Assembly (NCBI GenBank): GCA_003566395.1
Contig: PXDL01000374.1
Coordinates: 1-7,621, forward strand
Reading direction: 5' to 3'
DNA length: 7,621 bases
From: Balneolia bacterium
Lineage (GTDB): Bacteria > Bacteroidota > Rhodothermia > Balneolales > Cyclonatronaceae
A program made the translations under genes and the position numbers. The notes below the pieces were generated by a model. It had not been told where the DNA came from, ran no database searches, and worked only from the letters and a program-made list of their open reading frames with translations. Below are positions 1-5,618 of the stretch, one piece after another. Position 1 is the stretch's first letter. Each line of letters starts with the position of its first letter.

Positions 1-879
1 TGATTCTTCAATGTCTTCATCCGTTTCATCAATTTCGATAATGCGATCGGCTTCGGAAGCTCCGGTGGTAGTCTGATGCTCTTCCTGTTCTCGCTTAATT
101 TGAAGGGCGAAATCGGCCAGCTCGTCGGCAAGGTCGGCAATTTCATTACGGTGCTTATCTACAAATGAGCGCGCCCATTTTTTGAAGGCCGGATAAAACG
201 CCGCATAAAGAGCAGCTCCGGAAGCAAGCCCAACCCACCAGAGATCAAAAACGAAATGGCCGATCAGAGAGCCGCCGATAAGGCAACCGGGCAGAAAGAG
301 CCAGTTCACATATTCAAGTTGGTCCCAGGTTGTTCCCCATCCCTGTTTTTTGCTTACGCGTATCCGGAATTGTTTTCCGCGTTTCTGCATCAGCACCCTG
401 GTAACATAGCTGTAGGTATCATCGGTAAACTGCCATTCCGTACTTTTTGCGGTGCGTCTGACTCTGGGTTTACCGTCGTATGAGCCCCAGAGATTATCCC
501 ACCAGGTGATGTCGTCTTCCGAAACGCCCTGCCGATGATTCAGCTCGGTAACAAGACTCTCCATGATTTCTTTGTCGGGCACGATATCCACCCATCGTTC
601 GGCAAAAATTTCATCTCCCCTGGTTTTGATTTTCCCGCTATCGGTACGATGATGGGTTCGGCTGCGGGTTTTCCCATCCTGATGCAGTCCGAATTCACCG
701 GCGGCCTGTTGAATCAGTTCGGGATCTATGCCCGATTCGGCGGCCACATCTTCCAGCTCGGAAAGAGTTAGGCCTTTGTGATTGCTTTTTCCATGCGAAA
801 GTGAACGCTCGGTTTCGAGCTCGGCGGCACGACGGATAATCCGGGCTATTTCATCTTCGGTAAATTCGCGTTCAGACAT
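1..879 (-). CDS. Two-TM membrane protein with N-terminal helical module, partial (C-terminus off the left edge)
   Basis: The reading frame is open from the ATG at 879 to position 1 (293 codons) with no stop, so the C-terminus is missing. Residues 1-65 are two acidic amphipathic stretches, including EIARIIRRAAELE and GLTLSELEDVAAESGIDPEL. This pattern recurs at the N-terminus of many uncharacterised bacterial membrane proteins. Residues 85-190 are a soluble, Trp-rich stretch with alternating beta character. Residues about 192-233 form two closely spaced hydrophobic segments around the FDLWW turn, a two-TM hairpin. After this come a basic segment (FKKWARSF), a charged helix that could be a coiled coil (about 240-268) and a very acidic tail (EIDETDEDIEE). 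I do not recognise a function. The topology suggests an inner-membrane hairpin with both soluble parts on the same side. No clear Shine-Dalgarno precedes the ATG. The gene lies 99 bp downstream of the next minus-strand gene, so the two may be cotranscribed. Confidence 0.85.
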   Translation of the reverse strand, partial: MSEREFTEDEIARIIRRAAELETERSLSHGKSNHKGLTLSELEDVAAESGIDPELIQQAAGEFGLHQDGKTRSRTHHRTDSGKIKTRGDEIFAERWVDIVPDKEIMESLVTELNHRQGVSEDDITWWDNLWGSYDGKPRVRRTAKSTEWQFTDDTYSYVTRVLMQKRGKQFRIRVSKKQGWGTTWDQLEYVNWLFLPGCLIGGSLIGHFVFDLWWVGLASGAALYAAFYPAFKKWARSFVDKHRNEIADLADELADFALQIKREQEEHQTTTGASEADRIIEIDETDEDIEES

Positions 880-978
880 ACGGGAAAGGGTTGGGAAAAT
901 GGTAAACAACAGGCGCCGTTTACGATAAAAGGGTAATGAATGATACAAAAAATGCGCCACATATTCCCGGGTGAGTGG

Positions 979-1437
979 TCAATGCTGCTCGGGAAAATTT
1001 TGTATCCAGCTCCTGATTGCCCGGTTGTCTGCATAGCTCATCCAGCCGATATGGGCGGTATAGGAATTTCCGCTCTCGCTTGAAAGGGTGATCCGGTTAC
1101 CCGACCAGCTAATTCCGGATAGCTCGGCCGCGGGAATAGTTCGGGAAGCGTATGGGGTAAAATGGATGGTAATTCCATTGTCATCACCGGTAAGCAGCAT
1201 TGCCTGCTTCGGACTGAAGTAAGTGCGCAATATCATCACACATAAACCAAGCACGACAAGGCTGATGAGTCCGAATACGAGCGGATAGCTTGAGGTAAAC
1301 GCTACATAAAAACACCAGCCAACCGCATACACCTGAGAAAACACGGCCGTCAGAAAAAGTTGTTTGTGATAACGGCGCAATCGCTTGAAATCAGGAGAGG
1401 CAAGCTCTGTTTCGGATGTAGTTACGGTGGCTTTCAT
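979..1437 (-). CDS. Small two-TM protein with PH-like C-terminal domain, hypothetical
   Basis: This encodes 152 aa of unknown function. Residues 1-25 are polar and basic (FKRLRRYHKQ), consistent with a cytoplasmic N-terminus. Two hydrophobic segments follow, about 27-48 and 52-70, separated by a very short SSYP turn. From about residue 78 the protein alternates short beta-like strands (LLTGDDNGITIHFTPY, ELSGISWSGNRITLSS, NSYTAHIG) and ends in an amphipathic helix (ADNRAIRSWIQNF). This two-TM plus beta-rich tail layout resembles bacterial PH-like (bPH/YdbS-type) membrane proteins, but I see no diagnostic motif, so the assignment is an inference from shape. The ATG at 1437 is the first start after the divergent intergenic region. 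It shares orientation with the next two-TM gene 99 bp downstream, so a small membrane-protein operon is plausible. Confidence 0.75.
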   Translation of the reverse strand: MKATVTTSETELASPDFKRLRRYHKQLFLTAVFSQVYAVGWCFYVAFTSSYPLVFGLISLVVLGLCVMILRTYFSPKQAMLLTGDDNGITIHFTPYASRTIPAAELSGISWSGNRITLSSESGNSYTAHIGWMSYADNRAIRSWIQNFPEQH

Positions 1438-1476
1438 GTCAGAGTGATTAGCTTTTTGGTGACGTAATGAATATAA

Positions 1477-1494
1477 CCAGAACTTTAGTTCCGG
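1477..1494. repeat. Imperfect operator-like inverted repeat (8-2-8)
   Basis: CCAGAACT and AGTTCCGG flank a TT spacer. The arms match at seven of eight positions. This is the size and symmetry of a dimeric helix-turn-helix binding site. It lies about 40 bp upstream of the minus-strand gene start at 1437, which would suit an operator for that gene. No regulator is encoded nearby, and a match of this length could be chance. Confidence 0.3.
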
Positions 1495-1581
1495 AGAATA
1501 GTTGGCCTATAAGTGGTGCAATCGCTCCGGTATTGATTTTTTTCGGCATCTGATTTCCTTTCCATGCCGCTAAAACGACTC

Positions 1582-1604
1582 CTGATTCTGAAAAACAGAA
1601 TCAG
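1582..1604. repeat. Perfect 9-5-9 inverted repeat upstream of meaB
   Basis: CTGATTCTG and CAGAATCAG are exact reverse complements around an AAAAA loop. The repeat ends 21 bp before the meaB ATG. A T-rich but interrupted tail (CTTCTTTTG) follows. It could be a protein-binding palindrome, a leader-RNA hairpin or a weak terminator/attenuator acting before meaB. The low GC of the stem and the interrupted T-run argue against an efficient intrinsic terminator. Confidence 0.5.
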
Positions 1605-1625
1605 CCTTCTTTTGTATCTTCCGGC

Positions 1626-2627
1626 ATGCGTGAACGAGCAACGAAACTGACAGAAGGCATACTCGGCAGAAAACGGCGGGCGCTGGCGCAGGCAATCACC
1701 CTGGCGGAAAGCACGCGCAAAGATGATATGGCGCTTTCACAACAAGTGCTTCAATCGCTGATGCCCCATACCGGAAACTCGGTACGGATAGGTATTACCG
1801 GCGTACCGGGCGTGGGCAAGAGCACGTTTATCGAATCTCTGGGGAGTCATCTTACGGAGAAAGATCACCGGATTGCCGTTCTGGCTGTTGACCCCAGCAG
1901 TCCCTACACGGGCGGAAGTATTCTGGGCGATAAAACCCGGATGCAGAACCTCAGCCGGATGGAGCAGGTGTTTATCCGTCCCTCACCTACGGCAGGAACG
2001 CTGGGCGGGGTGAGCCGGAAAACAAGGGAAAGCATGCTGCTGTGCGAAGCCGCAGGATACGATGTGATTATTGTGGAGACCGTGGGCGTGGGCCAAAGTG
2101 AGTATGAAGTCGCCTCCATGGTAGATTTTTTTCTTATGCTGATGCTCCCTAACGCCGGCGATTCGCTTCAGGGCATCAAGAGGGGAATTATGGAGCTGGC
2201 CGATTATCTATTGGTAAACAAAGCCGATGCTGATCAGCTCAAGCGTGCTAAAGCGGCCGAACGGGAATACAAGAATGCCCTGCATTTGCTGCGCCCGAAA
2301 TACAGCGGATATACCACCGAAACCGCTCTTTGCAGCGCTCTTGAAAATCAGGGGATTGCCGAGGCGTGGGAGCATGTTTCAGATTACATCGCCAGGCTGA
2401 AAAACGACGGACACTTCAACAGAAACCGAAAACAGCAGCTCGTGCACTGGACACGCCGGTTGACAGAAGACCTGCTGCTTTCCGATTTTTGGGATCGCGA
2501 AGAAACGAAGAACAGCTGGAAATCCCTCATTACACAGATAGAGCAAGGAAACACCACACCGGTGATTGCGGGACGAGAGCTGGTGAAAAAATTCAGCGGA
2601 AGCTCATCCGGAAAATCAACAGGTTAA
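1626..2627 (+). CDS. meaB: MeaB/ArgK family GTPase, methylmalonyl-CoA mutase chaperone
   Basis: This is a G3E-family P-loop GTPase of the MeaB/ArgK/MMAA group. Known members bind the adenosylcobalamin-dependent methylmalonyl-CoA mutase, gate delivery of the cofactor and protect the mutase from inactivation. Visible motifs are the Walker A GVPGVGKS at residues 59-66, VDPSS at 88-92, the family-typical GGSILGDKTRM at 96-106, the switch/Walker B region ETVGVGQSE at 151-159 and the guanine-specificity motif NKAD at 198-201. The N-terminal helices (1-45) and the C-terminal helical arm (from about 260) that serve dimerisation in known members are both present. At 333 aa the length matches the family, so the gene looks intact. 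No strong Shine-Dalgarno precedes the ATG. The mutase subunits are not in this window, but the downstream branched-chain acyl-CoA dehydrogenase fits the same propionyl-CoA route. The older name ArgK, implying a lysine/arginine transport kinase, is not supported for this family. Confidence 0.95.
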   Translation: MRERATKLTEGILGRKRRALAQAITLAESTRKDDMALSQQVLQSLMPHTGNSVRIGITGVPGVGKSTFIESLGSHLTEKDHRIAVLAVDPSSPYTGGSILGDKTRMQNLSRMEQVFIRPSPTAGTLGGVSRKTRESMLLCEAAGYDVIIVETVGVGQSEYEVASMVDFFLMLMLPNAGDSLQGIKRGIMELADYLLVNKADADQLKRAKAAEREYKNALHLLRPKYSGYTTETALCSALENQGIAEAWEHVSDYIARLKNDGHFNRNRKQQLVHWTRRLTEDLLLSDFWDREETKNSWKSLITQIEQGNTTPVIAGRELVKKFSGSSSGKSTG

Positions 2628-3068
2628 GTGTTGCAAAATGAGCTGGAAGGGCTTTTTCAAGCCGCATAAACGCGTTATATTTACGTCTTGGCAGGCTTTG
2701 ATAGACCGGGTGATTTGGTCGTATTTATTGCCGGAGCAAAAATGGAGCAGCAGCACCCCGAAGCTTCGGGATGCGAGGCCTTCATTTTCAGGGCAAGGCA
2801 GAAGACGGCTAAAGAACTGTTTCGCAAAGCCTTCTATTCATGAAACCCGGATCGGTGTCATCATACTGAAGCTTCATCAACACGTTTTTCCGGTTATAAT
2901 TAACGCTGTTATTTTATAGTTTAAAATCTCTCTAAGTCTTTAACTCCCGGGGCAGCCTGCTTGAGACGGCCGCACCGATTCAAAAAGAATTTTATTAATT
3001 AACTTTAGTCCGGGCAGTCTTTACAAGCATCCGGGCTTTTCAATCCAGAATCTATTAAACCGGACCAC
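2628..3068. other. 441-bp gap without a convincing gene, between meaB and the acyl-CoA dehydrogenase
   Basis: No frame gives a recognisable protein. A 93-codon plus-strand frame (2638-2919) has an unnatural composition and no family resemblance. A 33-codon frame (2742-2843) is preceded by GGAG with 5-nt spacing but is also unrecognised. The stretch contains a perfect 14-bp palindrome (2757-2770) and a perfect 10-bp one (2867-2876) that share the core GAAGCTTC. There is a weak 5-bp hairpin (2650-2663) without a T-run just after meaB, so I see no intrinsic terminator for that gene. The last 100 bp are AT-rich around 2980-3007. They include TAACTTTA at 3000-3007, which is one mismatch from the Bacteroidota -7 element TAnnTTTG, with no matching TTG upstream. 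The acyl-CoA dehydrogenase promoter probably lies here. Confidence 0.5.
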
Positions 3069-4235
3069 ATGGAAACCATTTCTGAGAACACGTTTAAACC
3101 TCTTACGCACTTCACCGAAGATGAACAGATGCTGCGCGATGCATCTGCCGATTTTGCTAAAACCGCGGTAGCGCCGCTGGTGGAAAAGATGGATCAAGAG
3201 TCGAAGCTTGATCCGCAGCTTATTAAAGATTTTTTTGAGATGGGATTGATGGGTATCGAAATACCGGAAAAATATCAGGGCGGAGGCGGCACCTTTTTTA
3301 TGTCGGTTCTGGCTATTGAGGAAATCGCCAAAGTGGATGCCTCCACCTCCGTGTTCATGGACGTGCAGAATACGCTGGTAAACAACGCCTTCTTGAATTT
3401 CGGGAGTGACTACCTCAAGGAAACCTATCTGCCGAGACTTGCGACCGATACGGTAGGTGCCTATGCGCTCAGCGAGGCAGGTTCGGGAAGCGATGCCTTC
3501 GCCCTGAAAACCAAGGCCGTAAAAGACGGGGACGATTACATCCTCAACGGAAATAAACTCTGGATTACCAACGGAAACGAAGCCGATATTTTCCTGGTGT
3601 TTGCCAACATCAATCCCGAGGCCGGCTATAAAGGAATTACCGGATTTGTGGTTGAGCGCGATTTTGAGGGCTTCTCGGTAGGTAAGAAGGAGGATAAACT
3701 GGGCATACGGGCCAGCTCCACCACCGAACTGATTCTCGAAGATTGCCGCGTACCCGCTAAAAATGTAATTGGAGAAGTAGGCAAAGGCTATAAAATTGCC
3801 ATGGAAACGCTGAATGAAGGCCGGATTGGCATCGGCGCCCAGATGATTGGCATCGCTCAGGGTGCTTTTAATGCAGCAGTGGAGTATTCGAAGGAGCGCA
3901 AGCAGTTCGGGAAAGCCATTAGTGAGTTTCAGGGACTTCAGTTCCAGCTGGCGAGAATGGCTACCGAGATTGAAATGTCGCGCCTGCTCGTGTATAATGC
4001 CGCCCGGCTGAAAATGGCCGGACAGCCTTTCCTGAAAGAGGCCGCCATGTGTAAATATTATGCCTCTGAAGTAGCCGAGCGCGTTTCTTCGATTTCTGTG
4101 GAAGTATTCGGCGGCTACGGATTTGTGAAGGAGTATCCGGTGGAAAAATTCTTCCGCGATTCCAAAATCGGAAAAATCTACGAAGGAACCTCCAACATGC
4201 AGCTTCAGACCATTGCGAAGCTAATTCTGTCTTAA
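3069..4235 (+). CDS. Acyl-CoA dehydrogenase, short/branched-chain (ACADSB-like)
   Basis: This FAD-dependent dehydrogenase oxidises acyl-CoA to the 2,3-enoyl-CoA and passes electrons to electron-transfer flavoprotein. At 388 aa it has the full three-part fold: helical N-domain (about 16-130), middle beta-domain (130-235) and helical C-domain (240-388). The flavin-binding signature ALSEAGSGSD spans 133-142. The second family signature is at 345-364, with Glu345 where many members have Gln. From memory, ACADSB also has Glu here. The catalytic base is predicted as Glu372 in YEGTSN (371-376). Stretches such as KLGIRASST, LNEGRIGI, YPVEKFFRD and KIGKIYEG are close to 2-methylbutyryl-CoA/isobutyryl-CoA dehydrogenase, which suggests a role in isoleucine/valine breakdown. 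Butyryl-CoA dehydrogenase is the main alternative, since substrate cannot be fixed from motifs. The ATG is the first Met in frame. A strong terminator follows, so the gene is probably a single unit at its 3' end. Confidence 0.93.
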   Translation: METISENTFKPLTHFTEDEQMLRDASADFAKTAVAPLVEKMDQESKLDPQLIKDFFEMGLMGIEIPEKYQGGGGTFFMSVLAIEEIAKVDASTSVFMDVQNTLVNNAFLNFGSDYLKETYLPRLATDTVGAYALSEAGSGSDAFALKTKAVKDGDDYILNGNKLWITNGNEADIFLVFANINPEAGYKGITGFVVERDFEGFSVGKKEDKLGIRASSTTELILEDCRVPAKNVIGEVGKGYKIAMETLNEGRIGIGAQMIGIAQGAFNAAVEYSKERKQFGKAISEFQGLQFQLARMATEIEMSRLLVYNAARLKMAGQPFLKEAAMCKYYASEVAERVSSISVEVFGGYGFVKEYPVEKFFRDSKIGKIYEGTSNMQLQTIAKLILS

Positions 4236-4268
4236 GTTATAATTAATTAAAAAACTTCATCTTAGCTG

Positions 4269-4300
4269 AAAAGGCCGGCACTGGAAAGTGCCGGCCTTTT
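4269..4300 (+). terminator. Strong rho-independent terminator after the acyl-CoA dehydrogenase
   Basis: AAAAGGCCGGCACT pairs perfectly with AGTGCCGGCCTTTT around a GGAA tetraloop, giving a 14-bp GC-rich stem. A short T-run is built into the 3' arm. The matching A-run on the 5' arm means it could also work weakly on the minus strand. It lies 33 bp past the dehydrogenase stop and separates that gene from the ATPase region. Confidence 0.92.
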
Positions 4301-4317
4301 CTATATCACACATGCTA

Positions 4318-4445
4318 TTCACCAAAAAAGCTATTTTTCTGTGATTAGATTCACCAAATTTATATATTTTCAGTGAATACATTCACTGAAAAGACTATCT
4401 TTTAAATATTAAGTTCACTAAAATTATCTATTTTTGGTGAATAGA
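4318..4445. repeat. Four-unit palindrome array, exact 32-bp period, upstream of the DUF4143 ATPase
   Basis: Units start at 4318, 4350, 4382 and 4414, each exactly 32 bp apart. Each opens with TTCAC followed by C/T, then A-rich bases, a central TAT, a T-run and, 23 bp after the unit start, the right arm GTGAA. Each unit is thus a 28-bp imperfect palindrome plus a 4-bp linker. Units 2 and 4 have both perfect 5-bp arms. Unit 1 ends GTGAT. Unit 3 has lost its right arm (AATAT). A 32-bp period is about three helical turns, so the sites would face the same side of the helix. The array is far more AT-rich than the surrounding genes. It has no unique spacers, so it is not a CRISPR. A role as a cooperative operator for the downstream ATPase gene is inferred. 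Confidence 0.85.
4429..4436 (+). promoter_or_regulatory. Candidate promoter -7 element (TATTTTTG) inside the last palindrome unit
   Basis: TATTTTTG is an exact match to the Bacteroidota -7 consensus TAnnTTTG. It would place transcription start near 4443, about 24 nt before the ATG at 4467. No TTG is visible at the expected -33 spacing, so the promoter is weak or activator-dependent if real. The other three units carry one-mismatch versions (TATTTTTC, TATATTTT, TATCTTTT). The site lies between the arms of unit 4, so a protein bound there would block it. Confidence 0.45.
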
Positions 4446-4466
4446 TATCAACAAGCTGATGGAGTC

Positions 4467-5597
4467 ATGATAGCGCGAACGCTCGAAGCACACATTAACA
4501 GGACCCTGCAAGGCAGGAAGGCTGTCATTGTGCTGGGAGCAAGGCAGACGGGGAAAACGACCTTGCTGCAAGCAATTATGAAAAAGAAGCCTCAAGCCCT
4601 GCATCTGAATTGTGACGAACCCATTGTCCGGAGTAGTCTTCAGGATGTGAACCTGGCCGATCTTCGGAATGTAATCGGAGATGCTAAACTCGTGTTTATG
4701 GATGAGGCACAGCGGATACGGAACATCGGCCTCACCCTGAAACTGATTACCGATAACTTGAAAGACGTGCAGCTGCTGGTTACCGGCTCGTCGGCGCTGG
4801 ACCTGGCGGATGAGTTTAAGGAGTCATTGGCCGGAAGAAAGCGGGATTATCATCTTTATCCGCTGAGCTGGCAGGAATTGGCAGAACATGAAGGATATTT
4901 ACAGGCCAAAGCTCAGCTGGAAACACGGATTTTGTACGGCATGTATCCTGAAGTGGTCACGTCTCCCGGAGAGGAGCAAGAGCAGCTTTACGAGCTTGCC
5001 GACAGCTATTTGTATAAAGACCTGCTCAGCCTCGGAGGCATTCGCAAGCCGGATGTATTGTCTAAGCTGGTGCAGGCGCTGGCTCTGCAGATTGGCAGCG
5101 AAGTATCGTATAACGAGCTTGCACAGATGGTCGGAATCGACAAAAACACGGTTTCAAACTATATCGACCTGCTTGAGAAAACCTTTGTGGTGTTCAGGCT
5201 CCCGGCCTACAGCACCAATGCAAGGAATGAGCTAAACCGGTCTAAAAAAATCTTTTTTTATGACACAGGCATTCGGAACGCGGTAATCGGCAGTTTTGCT
5301 CCCCTGGCTTTGCGTACCGATACGGGTGTCCTGTGGGAAAATTTTCTGCTGAGTGAGCGCATGAAAATGCTGGGAAATAACCGTATCCGGGCGGACATGC
5401 ATTTTTGGCGTTCCGTTAATCAAACAGAAGTTGATTATGTGGAAAAACGTGGACGGCAATTATCGGCGTTTGAGTTTAAGTGGAACCCTAAAGCGAAGAA
5501 AAAAAAGGCTCGTGCATTTCTGAACAACTACGATGCTGAATTCAGCTTTATTGACCGCGAGAACTTCACGTCGTTTCTGAAACCGGACAAACGATAG
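4467..5597 (+). CDS. AAA ATPase with DUF4143 C-terminal domain
   Basis: This encodes 376 aa from the preferred ATG at 4467. Walker A is GARQTGKT (24-31), Walker B is LVFMDEA (75-81), a sensor-like TGSS is at 106-109, and the family-typical AGRKRDYHLYPLSW is at 122-135. A winged-helix-like segment follows (about 210-244, SYNELAQMVGIDKNTVSNYIDLL). The C-terminal DUF4143 part has EVDYV (321-325) and EFK (336-338). This arrangement (D323, E336, K338) resembles a PD-(D/E)XK nuclease core. Families of this type are abundant and multicopy in Bacteroidota, and I know of no firm biochemical role. In-frame TTG (4434) and GTG (4437) would add 11 or 10 residues, but they overlap the palindrome array and the -7 element. 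The ATG also gives the usual family N-terminus (MIARTLE). GGAG lies only 2 nt before this ATG. Length and motifs suggest an intact gene. Its AT-rich leader and the lack of related neighbours suggest an acquired accessory gene. Confidence 0.9.
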   Translation: MIARTLEAHINRTLQGRKAVIVLGARQTGKTTLLQAIMKKKPQALHLNCDEPIVRSSLQDVNLADLRNVIGDAKLVFMDEAQRIRNIGLTLKLITDNLKDVQLLVTGSSALDLADEFKESLAGRKRDYHLYPLSWQELAEHEGYLQAKAQLETRILYGMYPEVVTSPGEEQEQLYELADSYLYKDLLSLGGIRKPDVLSKLVQALALQIGSEVSYNELAQMVGIDKNTVSNYIDLLEKTFVVFRLPAYSTNARNELNRSKKIFFYDTGIRNAVIGSFAPLALRTDTGVLWENFLLSERMKMLGNNRIRADMHFWRSVNQTEVDYVEKRGRQLSAFEFKWNPKAKKKKARAFLNNYDAEFSFIDRENFTSFLKPDKR

Positions 5598-5610
5598 TGG
5601 GAAATTAACT

Positions 5611-5614
5611 GGAG
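5611..5614 (+). promoter_or_regulatory. Shine-Dalgarno GGAG fixing the methyltransferase start
   Basis: GGAG lies 4 nt before the ATG at 5619, inside the 21-bp gap after the ATPase stop. It favours 5619 over the next in-frame Met at 5646. Confidence 0.6.
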
Positions 5615-5618
5615 CACT

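Larger units (their letters stand above)
1438..1625. promoter_or_regulatory. Divergent intergenic region between the minus-strand membrane-protein genes and meaB
   Basis: This 188-bp gap must hold the promoters for both directions. I could not place a convincing TTG / TAnnTTTG promoter pair on either strand. It contains two inverted repeats, listed separately: an imperfect one at 1477-1494 and a perfect one at 1582-1604. The remainder shows nothing specific. Confidence 0.5.

Noticed and set aside
256..771. Plus-strand ORFs at 256-483 and 535-771
   Set aside because: They are antisense to the open minus-strand gene that runs through 1-879 with a coherent domain layout.
904..925. GTAAAC...GTTTAC inverted repeat between the two minus-strand genes, as a terminator
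   Set aside because: The 6-bp AT-rich stem has a 10-nt loop and no following T-run in either direction.
2638..2919. 93-codon plus-strand ORF after meaB
   Set aside because: Composition is unlike the neighbouring genes, there is no recognisable family or motif, no ribosome-binding site precedes it, and it overlaps another short frame. It is most likely chance.
3011..3040. CCGGGC occurring twice before the acyl-CoA dehydrogenase, as a possible hairpin
   Set aside because: The two copies are direct, not inverted, so they cannot form a stem. A 6-bp direct repeat is not significant.
4318..4445. The 32-bp repeat array as a CRISPR
   Set aside because: Units are contiguous, palindromic and diverged, with only 4-bp linkers and no unique spacers. 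No cas genes are nearby.
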